Shown one piece after another: positions 19,928 to 28,269 of a stretch of 33,532 bases of DNA. The first letter of the stretch is position 1, and the number at the start of each line of letters is the position of its first letter. This DNA comes from Billgrantia bachuensis (lineage in GTDB: Bacteria > Pseudomonadota > Gammaproteobacteria > Pseudomonadales > Halomonadaceae), in contig NZ_JAAQTO010000044.1 of NCBI RefSeq assembly GCF_011742165.1, positions 1-33,532 on the forward strand, read 5' to 3'. A program made the position numbers and the translations under genes. The notes beneath the pieces are model-generated. The model saw nothing but the letters and a program-made list of their open reading frames with translations, did no database searches and was not told the origin of the DNA.

Positions 19928-22570
19928 TCATTTTTCCGCCTTCACGTCCACCTCGGCGGCGGCAGCAAGGGCTGCCTCGTCGGTGAGCAACTGACGCAGG
20001 GTTTCGATGGCGAGCTGTCCTTCGCTCTCGAAGACATCGTCGAGCCACAGCAAGGCCTGCTGCTGGTTGGCGTGCTCCAGACCGCGTGCCGACAGGTAGG
20101 CCTGGGCCAGGGAGAGGCGCGCACTGCGATGGCCTTGGCTGGCCGCTTGGTAAAGGTAGTCGGCGCCCCGCTCGGGATCGCGCTCGATGTTTTCGCCGCG
20201 GAGGTACTCGCGACCGAGGATGGCCTGCGCTCCGGGGTGCCCTTGCTCGGCGGCTCCCAGCAGCAGTTCATGGCCTTGTTCGACATCCTGGTCGATGGCA
20301 CCTTCGCCACGCATCAAGGCGAGCCCCAGCCCCACGCGCGCGTGGAGGGCGCCGGCATCGCTGGCCTGACGGTACCAGCGTTCGGCCTGTTCGGCGTCCT
20401 GCTCCACACCGTTACCGTTCTGGTAGGCCTCGCCCAGCAGGAAAGCCGCCTGGGAGTCGCCTGCCTCGGCGGCGGCAGTCAGCAGTTCCAGGCCACGTTC
20501 GACGTCACGCTCGACGCCGTCACCGGCCAGGTAGGCTTCTCCCAGACTGCTGCGGGCTCCTGTGTGGCCACGGGCCACGGCGGCTTCCAGATAGTCGATG
20601 GCGCGCTCGGTGGCGCCTCGATCCATGTACATGCGGCCGAGACTAGCCGCCGCACCGGCATGGCCCGCCTGGTGCGCCTGTTCCAGCCAGTATTCGGCTC
20701 GCTCCTGGTCTTGCTGGACGCCATTTCCATCGCGAAAGGCGCGACCGAGGTCGGCCATTGCACCGGGGTGGCCATCCTCTGCAGCGGCGACGAGCGCTTC
20801 TATGTTGCCCTGGGCTCCGAGGTCGCGCTGCAAGTAAGTGAGGGCCTCGTCGGCGGATTCATGCCCTGCCTCCTTGGCTCGGGTCAGCCAGCGGTTGGCC
20901 TCGCTCAGGTCTTGTTCGACACCGCTGCCGTTGCGATAGGCGCGACCGAGGACCACCATGGCATAGGCGTCACCCTGTTCGGCGGCCTGGGTCAGAAGCT
21001 GGATGCCCTGGGAAGGATCTTCCCGTAGCGGCCCCTCCAGGTAGGCTTCGCCGAGCTGGGTCATGGCCGTAGTATCGCCGGCCTGGGCGGCCTGACGCAG
21101 CAGCTCCTCGCCCCGGCTGGGTTCGAAAGCGTGACTCTCCTCGTCCAGGTAGGCTTCACCTAGCAGCCGCATCGCGCCCGTCTGTCCTTCCTCGGCGGCC
21201 TGACGCAGCAGCTCCTCACCCCGTGCGGGATCCTGAGGTACGCCGCGTCCCTCGAGGTAAGCGGCCCCCAACTGCTGGGTGGCCCACGGGTGGCCGAGCT
21301 CATGACCGCGCTCGAGATACTCGACGGCGATGTAAGGCTGGCCGGCGACCCGTTCATCGTCGAGATAGAGCGAGCCCAGTTGAGCCAGAGCCAGCGCGTG
21401 ATCCTGTTGAGCCGCCTGTTCGAGCAGGTTCATGCCGCGGGGCAGATCGTTGAGCCCTCCCTGGCCTTCGACGAGTGCGCGGCCGAGGATCACCTGAGCA
21501 TCCACCGAGCCTGCATCGATCGCCGCTTGCAGCCAGCGCTCGGCGAGCACTGGCTGCGGTTGGCCAACGCTGCCTTCCAACAGTGCCTCGCCGTAGTACG
21601 TCATGGCATCGACGTGCCCTTCATTGGCGGCTTCCTCGAGTAGCTCCATGCCACCGGCGGCATCGCCGGCGTCGACCATCTCGCGGCCGGCACGGGCCAA
21701 GGCATCGGCGTCACCGGCCTCGGCGGCCTGGCGCAGCCAGCGAACGCGCTGCTCGGGTTGGTCGCCGAGCAGTCCATCCGCCGAGTAGAGCGACGCCAGT
21801 TGCAGCATGGCGCCGGTATCGCCTGCGCTGGCCTTTGTCTCGAGCGTCTCGGCGTAGCGCTGGGCGTAGTTCATGACCGCGGCAGGATCCTCCTCCAGCC
21901 ATCCGCCGGTGGAGTGTGCCTTGGCCAGCGCTTCCAGTGCCTGAGCATCGCCCTGGGCAGCGGCTTGCTCGTAAAGGCGCTTGGCCATCTCCGGATCGGC
22001 CTCGACATTCTCGCCGCCACTGGCCAACAGCTCGGCCAGACGGACTTCGGCGTCCTGATCGATGTTTGCCTCCACGGCTTGCAAGAGCAGGTGATAGGCC
22101 AGCACGTCGTTCTGCTTGACGCCTCGGCCTTCCTGATACAGGCGCCCGAGGTGCAGCGAGGCATGGCCGTGTATGGGAGATTGCAGCTCCAGCGCCTGAC
22201 CGTAGAGCTCGGCCGCTCTAGCGGGATCCGCTTCGACGCCGATGCCGCGCTCGTAGAGCTTGCCCGCCTCATAGAAAGCCGGCATGACGTTGCGCGCCAT
22301 CAGTGCGTCGAGGTGCTCCATGGCTTCCTCGTAGCGCTCCTCTTCGATCAGCCGTTGGCTGTAGTCGATGACGTCCCAGTCCCGGCCGGAGATATCGGCG
22401 TCGATGACGCCGCCGAACCAGGACTCATACCCCTCGGGAACGGGGGGGGCATGTGCGCCGGAAGTAGAGCCTCCCGGCGCGGCACAGCCGGCAAGCCATG
22501 CCGACATGATCAGCGCTGCGGCCAGCCGCAGCGAGGGGACGAGTCGAGTCCTATTCGTAGTCAGTTCCAT
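19928..22570 (-). CDS. Sel1-repeat lipoprotein, probable AlgK-like secretion scaffold
   Basis: This 880-residue lipoprotein has a signal sequence with lipobox LAGC (Cys29). It is then built almost entirely of Sel1/TPR-type alpha-alpha repeats of about 36 residues, more than 20 of them, recognisable by A..LG..Y..G.GV..D...A..(L/W)...A...G. In alginate systems AlgK (about 475 residues) is a Sel1/TPR lipoprotein that ties the synthase to the outer-membrane porin. This protein is nearly twice as long and sits in the same kind of operon, so a scaffold role is inferred. GAGGGG precedes the ATG at 22570. The repeats create long overlapping antisense frames, which I do not regard as genes. It lies between the two PL14-PL5 pairs. 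Confidence 0.88.
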   Translation of the reverse strand: MELTTNRTRLVPSLRLAAALIMSAWLAGCAAPGGSTSGAHAPPVPEGYESWFGGVIDADISGRDWDVIDYSQRLIEEERYEEAMEHLDALMARNVMPAFYEAGKLYERGIGVEADPARAAELYGQALELQSPIHGHASLHLGRLYQEGRGVKQNDVLAYHLLLQAVEANIDQDAEVRLAELLASGGENVEADPEMAKRLYEQAAAQGDAQALEALAKAHSTGGWLEEDPAAVMNYAQRYAETLETKASAGDTGAMLQLASLYSADGLLGDQPEQRVRWLRQAAEAGDADALARAGREMVDAGDAAGGMELLEEAANEGHVDAMTYYGEALLEGSVGQPQPVLAERWLQAAIDAGSVDAQVILGRALVEGQGGLNDLPRGMNLLEQAAQQDHALALAQLGSLYLDDERVAGQPYIAVEYLERGHELGHPWATQQLGAAYLEGRGVPQDPARGEELLRQAAEEGQTGAMRLLGEAYLDEESHAFEPSRGEELLRQAAQAGDTTAMTQLGEAYLEGPLREDPSQGIQLLTQAAEQGDAYAMVVLGRAYRNGSGVEQDLSEANRWLTRAKEAGHESADEALTYLQRDLGAQGNIEALVAAAEDGHPGAMADLGRAFRDGNGVQQDQERAEYWLEQAHQAGHAGAAASLGRMYMDRGATERAIDYLEAAVARGHTGARSSLGEAYLAGDGVERDVERGLELLTAAAEAGDSQAAFLLGEAYQNGNGVEQDAEQAERWYRQASDAGALHARVGLGLALMRGEGAIDQDVEQGHELLLGAAEQGHPGAQAILGREYLRGENIERDPERGADYLYQAASQGHRSARLSLAQAYLSARGLEHANQQQALLWLDDVFESEGQLAIETLRQLLTDEAALAAAAEVDVKAEK

Positions 22571-22611
22571 GTGTTCCCCTCTGTGTGGTGTGTGATGTCT
22601 TGCTCGCGTGT

Positions 22612-23856
22612 TCAATTGCCCAGGCCGCGGAAGGCTTCGGTGCGTTTGCGCTCTTCGTCCAGATAGACGTGCTGCTGGGCTTCGGGATCCATGAAATAGA
22701 GGGTGACGAAGCCGCCAGCGCTGCGGTTGTAAGTGGGGCGCACACGAGAAATGAAACTGGCCATCTGAGGATGATCGAAGCGGGAGAGATAGATCTCCAT
22801 CCAAGTGAAGTACTGAGGATCTCGCAGGAACCCGGTGAACTGCTCCAATGGTGCGTAATCGCCTAGCGCCGCCGGGTTGCCCAGGATCCGGAACAGGAAG
22901 TCGACGGCTTCGTGAATGTTATTGCCTTCGTACTCCAGATCGAAGATGTCGTAACCTTGGCGCTGGATGATCTGCATGTTGGTGATGAGATAGCTGAGCG
23001 CATAGTTCTGATAGTGGGTCGCACGCCGGCCGCGACTCACCTCGAGGGGCAGGGCGCCCTCCTCGGTCATGTCGTGCAGGGCCGAATAGATGGCGCTGAC
23101 TCCGAAGCGGAACAGCTCGTTGTCCTCCACCAGCACACCGATCATGCTGGCGTAGAGGGCGCGGCGGTAGAAGTGGTTATTGCAGCAACTCTCCTCCGGC
23201 TGCCCGGGAAACGCCGAGTGCTGCAGGGCGAGACCGTGCAGCCACTGCTCGACCTCGGCGCGTTCTTCCTCCATGCCTTCCACGTAGGGGCGCACGATGG
23301 AGTAAGCCATGGCGGCGGCAAATATCATCGACTCCGCAGCGAACCAGGCTTGAGGGTCGTTGGGGTCGAAGACGAAGGTGGTCAGTGCTTTGGCCTCGGC
23401 CCAGCTGTGCAGGAAACGCACCAGACACTCGGCATAAAAAGTGTCGCCGCTGGCAACGAAGCTGCCGGCCAGTACCGACACACTGTCCTCGAAGGCGAAG
23501 AGCGGTTCGGTGGCGAGCTCCCACTCCTCGGGGTTGGGGTAGAAGCCTGGTATCCCCCCGCGCGTGGTAATGGGCTTGAAATTGAGCATCTGACGACAGC
23601 TGGGACCTGTCTCGAGTTCGTCTTGCAGCTGCAGCAGGATCGAGTTGTCGGTATCGTCCAGCAGGGCCATGCGCGCTTCGACATCGAAGTAGCCGGCATC
23701 CGTGTCGGTAACGCGGTACTCCGAGAGGTCGAGTTCCATGCGCTCCTCTCGCGAGAGAGTCTCGGCGGCTGCCGCGCCGCCTCCCGTCACCAGCAGGGCG
23801 AGGGAAAGCGTGCACAGCAGTCTTGCAGTAAGTCCTTTTGCTACGGCAAGGGGCAT
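22612..23856 (-). CDS. secreted PL5-family (AlgL-like) polyuronate lyase, copy B
   Basis: This 414-residue paralogue of the gene at 17668-18924 has a signal peptide (about 9-31, ending AAAA) and a PL5 helical lyase domain. Key motifs are NNH at 226-228 in SCCNNHFYRRAL and GRRATHYQNYAL with HYQNY at 281-285. The two copies are nearly identical from SCCNNH to HYQNYAL and more divergent elsewhere. The ATG at 23856 has GGAG 11 bases upstream; the open frame before it overlaps the end of the PL14-like gene. It follows PL14-like copy B by 37 bases and precedes the Sel1 lipoprotein by 41. In alginate producers AlgL clears periplasmic polymer; the same role is inferred. Confidence 0.88.
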   Translation of the reverse strand: MPLAVAKGLTARLLCTLSLALLVTGGGAAAAETLSREERMELDLSEYRVTDTDAGYFDVEARMALLDDTDNSILLQLQDELETGPSCRQMLNFKPITTRGGIPGFYPNPEEWELATEPLFAFEDSVSVLAGSFVASGDTFYAECLVRFLHSWAEAKALTTFVFDPNDPQAWFAAESMIFAAAMAYSIVRPYVEGMEEERAEVEQWLHGLALQHSAFPGQPEESCCNNHFYRRALYASMIGVLVEDNELFRFGVSAIYSALHDMTEEGALPLEVSRGRRATHYQNYALSYLITNMQIIQRQGYDIFDLEYEGNNIHEAVDFLFRILGNPAALGDYAPLEQFTGFLRDPQYFTWMEIYLSRFDHPQMASFISRVRPTYNRSAGGFVTLYFMDPEAQQHVYLDEERKRTEAFRGLGN

Positions 23857-23893
23857 GATCGGCGTCGCTCCATTGGCGCTCGAATGCGAAGTG

Positions 23894-24781
23894 TCAAGAT
23901 TTCGGTGCATAGAAACGGAAGGCAGCGAAGTCCACGTACTGATCGCGTGGTGTGCGCCACCCTTCGCCACTGCCACCGAAGAAGGTGGAAAACATCAGTC
24001 CATCGATGGTGACCGAGGGCGAGGTGCGATAGACGACGTCCTGCTGTTCCAGCACCGGACGTCCGTCGACCCATAGCCGGGCGATGCCGTTCTCCTGGCC
24101 GGGATCGTTGAGTATCAGCTCCTGTTCGATGGTGACCCACTGACCGAGGGGAAAGCGCCAGAAGCCGCGGCCTACCGATTCTCCCTCGAAGCCCACCACG
24201 TAAGGATAAAGCTCGCCTTCACCCTCTTCGCGCCACATCAGGCGCATCGAGAAGCCGTTCTCGCCATCGACGTCTTCGCCTCCTGATGGGGCTTCGCCGC
24301 CGTAGAGTCCTGGCAGCTTGCCGCCACGCACGAAGTCGAAGTCCGCCGGAAAGCGAACCATGTAGCTCAGGCAAGCTCGTTCGGCGCCCTTCATCGAAGG
24401 CGGGTCGCTGTAGAAGCCGGCCCCGCCAACCGGCTCTTCCCCCGGAGAGGAGGTGCCGGCGGGATAGTGCACGCGTAGGCCGGGTTCGCCGATCCCGGTC
24501 TGGCCGGCATCGAGGCGCTCCACGTTCTCCTCGGTGCCCCAGTGGCGCCTGGTATGAAAATTCTGGCGTATGGAGGTGTGAGCGTCCGCGGCTTGCCGGG
24601 GCTGGGGCGTTTCGGCCTGGGCGTAGCGCTGCGAACAGGCCTCCTCCTGGGGGATGCCGACGAGAGCGTCCTCGGCCTCGTCGGCCTGGGCGGCAAAGCC
24701 CGGCGGCAGCAGCAGTGCGCCGAGCAGCGCCAGGCATCGGCTGGCTTTCTGGCTGGGCTCAACCTTCATTGGTGCTTTCAT
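23894..24781 (-). CDS. secreted PL14-like polyuronate lyase, copy B
   Basis: This 295-residue paralogue of the gene at 18975-19856 has a signal peptide (hydrophobic about 16-32) and a jelly-roll lyase domain with FVRGGKLPGLYGG. Candidate catalytic residues Lys155, Ser178, Arg180, Tyr192 and Tyr194 keep the PL14 S-x-R ... Y-x-Y spacing. The ATG at 24781 is preceded by GGAGG at ideal distance and overlaps the end of the alg44-like gene by 23 bases, which implies translational coupling to the synthase genes. An ATG 12 bases further on is an alternative. Coupling of a lyase directly to the co-polymerase gene suggests it acts during polymer export. Confidence 0.84.
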   Translation of the reverse strand: MKAPMKVEPSQKASRCLALLGALLLPPGFAAQADEAEDALVGIPQEEACSQRYAQAETPQPRQAADAHTSIRQNFHTRRHWGTEENVERLDAGQTGIGEPGLRVHYPAGTSSPGEEPVGGAGFYSDPPSMKGAERACLSYMVRFPADFDFVRGGKLPGLYGGEAPSGGEDVDGENGFSMRLMWREEGEGELYPYVVGFEGESVGRGFWRFPLGQWVTIEQELILNDPGQENGIARLWVDGRPVLEQQDVVYRTSPSVTIDGLMFSTFFGGSGEGWRTPRDQYVDFAAFRFYAPKS

Positions 24782-26312
24782 CGTTGTCCTCCACGGCGGC
24801 GCGATAGATGTCATCGCCGAACTGGATGACCGTACGCACACCTTGCCAGATCCGCTCCGAGGCGGCCCCCAGCAGCGGTGCTTCGGTAAAGCGTACGTCC
24901 ACGGGTTGGCCGACGCTCTCGGCCGGCAGCGGCTCCTCGGGTACCAATAGCACGCTGGCTACGTTCTGCTGCTGGCGCACCCAGCTGGGGAAGCCGGCGC
25001 GCGGCTGACGCTCGACGTCCAGTGCGACGTTGCGCACCCGGGCGCGAATCGGTTGGTTGGCGTTGGCCAGGGTCACGTAAGCCTGCTGGTTGGGTTCGAT
25101 GCGGCTGATGTCGTTCATGTGCACCAGCGCCTCGACCAGCACGTCGTCCTCGTCGGTACGGATCAGGGTCATGATCCGCTCGCTTTCGTTGATGTAGACG
25201 CCGTCGGCGCTGCTCAAGGCCCAGGCCACCAGGCAATCGCAGGGGCTATAGATGTCGTTGCTGGCCATGCGTGCCTCGAGTGCGGCGATACGCGAACTCT
25301 CGTAGTCGCGAACCGTCTCGAACTGCTCGACACGCGCCCGGGCGATTTCCGGTGAGACCGACTCGAAGGTCATGGTGTCGCCACTGGCTGGCTGCGCCGA
25401 GTTGGCCAGGCTGACCTCCTGCATGCCACCTTCGAGGTGCTCGCGCAGGTTTTCTATCAGCCGGTTATTGTAGTCGAGCGCTGCCTCGGCCAGGATCAGG
25501 TCCGACTCCAGTTCGCTGTTGACCACGTTGGTCAGCAACTGGTCGCGCTCGACCTGATCCCCGGCCGTCAGCTCGTGCTCGCCGAGGATGCCCGGCCCAG
25601 GTGCGCGAATGTCGATGCGCGGTGCGGTGACAGCGGCGAAGCTCGGCTCGATCAGCATGAAGTTGCGATAGGCCGTGGCCGCCCCCACCAGCACCAGCAG
25701 GCCAATGGCAACGAACAGCAGGATATAGCGCCCCATCGGCTTGGGCGGGCGCGCAGGTGGCAAGGGTTTGCTCGCCTGGCGCTTGCGTGGGGTCTGAGGG
25801 TCTTCACCCGAGATCAGGCCTTCGACGTTGGGCGTGCGGCCGCTGAGTGCGCTGCGGATGATCTGGCGCAGCAGCTCGCGGTGCTGTGGTTCAATCTCCA
25901 CGATCTCGAAGCTGGTGTCGTAGCCACCGCTTTCGGCGGGCCTGGAGCGCAGGCATTCCGCCTGGAGTGGCACGATCAGCTCGGTGGCGCCGGCCATCAT
26001 AAGCAGCGAGGCGGAAATCCTCTCGCCCGGTTCGAAGCCGCGTGGACTACGGGCGGAAAATCCTCCCAGCGAGACATCATTACCGCTCAGCTCGGTGTCG
26101 CTGTCGGCGAGATCGACGCGAAACGGCAAAGTAACGCGAATGTAGCCGCGTTCGTCCCGGCGCTCATGCTGCAGCCGATCCCCCTGGGTCAGTCGCACGC
26201 TGTCCTGATCGGCACTCCTCGGCTCGGCGTGAGAGTCGGACTGCCTGTTCGGTCGGTTCCCTCCCAGGGTAGGCTCGTGCCGATTGTCATCGTTGAAAAA
26301 ATTGTCAGCCAT
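24759..26312 (-). CDS. Alg44-like PilZ-domain polysaccharide co-polymerase
   Basis: This 517-residue inner-membrane protein is the likely c-di-GMP sensor of the synthase. A cytoplasmic PilZ domain (about 48-155) carries both c-di-GMP signatures, RGYIR (RxxxR, residues 55-59) and DVSLGG (DxSxxG, 79-84). One transmembrane segment follows at about 196-214, then a periplasmic HlyD-like region with a helical hairpin (about 262-350) and SPCDC at 356-360, matching SPCNC of Pseudomonas Alg44. The protein is longer than P. aeruginosa Alg44 (about 389), mostly through the N-terminal tail and the coiled-coil insertion. The ATG at 26312 has AAGGAG 10 bases upstream. It lies 19 bases after the alg8-like gene. 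Confidence 0.92.
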   Translation of the reverse strand: MADNFFNDDNRHEPTLGGNRPNRQSDSHAEPRSADQDSVRLTQGDRLQHERRDERGYIRVTLPFRVDLADSDTELSGNDVSLGGFSARSPRGFEPGERISASLLMMAGATELIVPLQAECLRSRPAESGGYDTSFEIVEIEPQHRELLRQIIRSALSGRTPNVEGLISGEDPQTPRKRQASKPLPPARPPKPMGRYILLFVAIGLLVLVGAATAYRNFMLIEPSFAAVTAPRIDIRAPGPGILGEHELTAGDQVERDQLLTNVVNSELESDLILAEAALDYNNRLIENLREHLEGGMQEVSLANSAQPASGDTMTFESVSPEIARARVEQFETVRDYESSRIAALEARMASNDIYSPCDCLVAWALSSADGVYINESERIMTLIRTDEDDVLVEALVHMNDISRIEPNQQAYVTLANANQPIRARVRNVALDVERQPRAGFPSWVRQQQNVASVLLVPEEPLPAESVGQPVDVRFTEAPLLGAASERIWQGVRTVIQFGDDIYRAAVEDNDESTNEG

Positions 26313-26331
26313 CCGTTGGTCGCTCCTTGCG

Positions 26332-28260
26332 TCAGGGTTGAGCCGCTGCCATGTCGGTCGGGGCATCGGGCTCGACCCTGAGTCGTACGTTGACGAGGGT
26401 CAGGTTATGTTCGTCAAAGGCCAGCTGGCAGTTCGCATCCACGGTGCACTCGACGGCATCCTGGATGGCATTGCCATTCGGGCCTTGCATCAATTCCGCC
26501 ACGGCGGGGGAAATCGCCAGAACGGTAGTGTCATGATTGCCGCGGATTCGCTTCTCGGTCGGCAGCGTATTCTGCTGCAGGGTCTCGAGCAGCTCGCCTT
26601 CGAGTCGGAAGTAACCCGGCGGCAGTTGCACCGAGTCGCCGTTGTTGTCAGCAAGGACGGCGCTGAGCCAGCGGTCGAGCCGCTCGGGATCCTGGCTGCG
26701 ATCCCACGTCTGATCGCGGGCTATGTGCAGCGATACCCGATCCGGTGGCGCCATCACACCGGTCGAGAGGAGCAGGATGAACAGCAGCACGCCATAGGCA
26801 AAGCCGTGCAGCACGTGACCCATGCGGCGCTGCCTGCTGGCCGCGACAGGGTCATCCGGCTCGCCTGCAGAGATCCCTTGCCGTGACCATTTCTGGCGGT
26901 TGAAGCGGAAGCTGACATAAGTCTTCAGCATCGCTCCCCATACCTGGTTGTAATAGATCAGCGGAATCCATAGCAGGCTGAAGCGCCCTCGCTGCCAGGC
27001 CAGAATCGAAGTGGCAATGCCGCGGGTGAAGAGAATCCACAGCACGTAGGCGAAGAAGAACGAAGGCCTCACGAACAACGACACCAGTGTCACGACCGTG
27101 GGCCCGACCAGGGTCGTCCACATGGAGAGGCGCTGATCCACCAGGCTCCACCAGGTGAACATGCCCATCGGCCGCGGCCCCAAGGCGATCGCTCGATTGC
27201 TGGTGCGCAACATGTTGCCGTACCAACGACGCATCAGGTCGGTGGTCGAGGCGAAGAAGCGCTTGCGGTCGGGTAGCTCTTCGAATCCAGTGACGAAGAC
27301 ATCCGGAATGTAGAGCATGCGCCAGCCGTTCTTCAGCAACCAGTACCACGAGGACTTGTCGTCACCGGAGAGAAACTTGAAGTTGCCGAAGCGCCAGTGT
27401 TCGACGTGGTCGCTCTCGATCAGTTCGATGAAGTCCGGCTGGGTCGCCAGGTCGGCGCGAAAGACGCTATAGCGGCCGGTCAGTACCAACAGGCGCCGTG
27501 AGAGCGACATCGAGCTCATCATCAGATGACGCTGCGCATAGCGCAGGTCGTACCACTCGCGGGTGGCATCGTTGCCGGTCACTTCGGCGCGGTTGTTGGT
27601 GGTCAGTGCACCCAGGTCTTCCTGAGACTGGAAGAAGCTGAGCGAACGCGACAGCGTGCCCGGCTCGAGCCGGATATCGCCATCCATCGACACCAGCAGC
27701 GAGCCCGGCGCCGGCAGGCGCCGGGAGATCGCCCGCAGCACTTCGGCCATGGCCGAGCGCTTGCCGTCCCCTTTCTGGAACATGTAGCGCACTTCGACGT
27801 TCTGCGGCCAGCCGTGATCGTCCATCACGTGAGTGATGACATCCACGTCGGTACGATCCGAGATGGAGGCGAAGATGGTGGTCGGTACGCCATAGTCGCG
27901 AGCTTCGCGAATCAGGGCGTCGTAGACGTGAAAGTTCACCTTCGCCTCGATCCGGAACGAGGTACACAATACGAACAGCTCGGGCGGCTTCTCCTCCTCG
28001 CCGATCGCGTCCGCCTCGGCCCGCAACTGCGGGAACACACGCCGGTTGTACCACACCGAACGCACGGCCTGGACGGCCCACCAGGAGTAACGCCAGATGG
28101 CGATCCAACCGATGACGAAGATGAAGCTCTCCGACTCCGGCGAGAACACCTCCGAGGGCAGCTCGCTGAGGATTACCACCATCAACGCCAGGCCGAACAG
28201 GAAGGTGGTGACCTCCGTGGTCCGGCTGGCGGTCGAGGGGTCTGGGGGAGTAGCGGACAT
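26332..28260 (-). CDS. Alg8-like GT2 polysaccharide synthase with C-terminal extension
   Basis: This membrane glycosyltransferase probably polymerises a nucleotide-activated uronic acid and exports the chain. It is clearly homologous to Alg8: IWRYSW after the first membrane segments, a GT2 domain with DGD (193-195), ESDHVEHWR, GDDKSSW (299-305), RRWYGN (344-349) as the R/QxxRW-type motif, and DQRLSMW and YYNQ.WGA in the C-terminal membrane part. Alg8 is about 494 residues and ends at its last membrane helix. Here that helix (about 482-503) is followed by about 138 extra residues (505-642, with Cys605 and Cys611), probably periplasmic and of no family I recognise. GAGGAG precedes the ATG by five bases; ugd ends nine bases upstream. 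Confidence 0.92.
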   Translation of the reverse strand: MSATPPDPSTASRTTEVTTFLFGLALMVVILSELPSEVFSPESESFIFVIGWIAIWRYSWWAVQAVRSVWYNRRVFPQLRAEADAIGEEEKPPELFVLCTSFRIEAKVNFHVYDALIREARDYGVPTTIFASISDRTDVDVITHVMDDHGWPQNVEVRYMFQKGDGKRSAMAEVLRAISRRLPAPGSLLVSMDGDIRLEPGTLSRSLSFFQSQEDLGALTTNNRAEVTGNDATREWYDLRYAQRHLMMSSMSLSRRLLVLTGRYSVFRADLATQPDFIELIESDHVEHWRFGNFKFLSGDDKSSWYWLLKNGWRMLYIPDVFVTGFEELPDRKRFFASTTDLMRRWYGNMLRTSNRAIALGPRPMGMFTWWSLVDQRLSMWTTLVGPTVVTLVSLFVRPSFFFAYVLWILFTRGIATSILAWQRGRFSLLWIPLIYYNQVWGAMLKTYVSFRFNRQKWSRQGISAGEPDDPVAASRQRRMGHVLHGFAYGVLLFILLLSTGVMAPPDRVSLHIARDQTWDRSQDPERLDRWLSAVLADNNGDSVQLPPGYFRLEGELLETLQQNTLPTEKRIRGNHDTTVLAISPAVAELMQGPNGNAIQDAVECTVDANCQLAFDEHNLTLVNVRLRVEPDAPTDMAAAQP

Positions 28261-28269
28261 CGGAACTCC

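Noticed and set aside
19871..21028. Long + strand open frame opposite the Sel1 gene
   Set aside because: It mirrors the codon periodicity of the repetitive minus-strand gene, has no ribosome binding site and resembles no protein family.
22912..24012. Long + strand open frame opposite the PL5/PL14 copy B genes (and similar ones at 17596-18576, 25437-26381 and 28456-29685)
   Set aside because: These are GC-rich antisense shadows spanning two or more real genes, with composition typical of reverse-frame translation.
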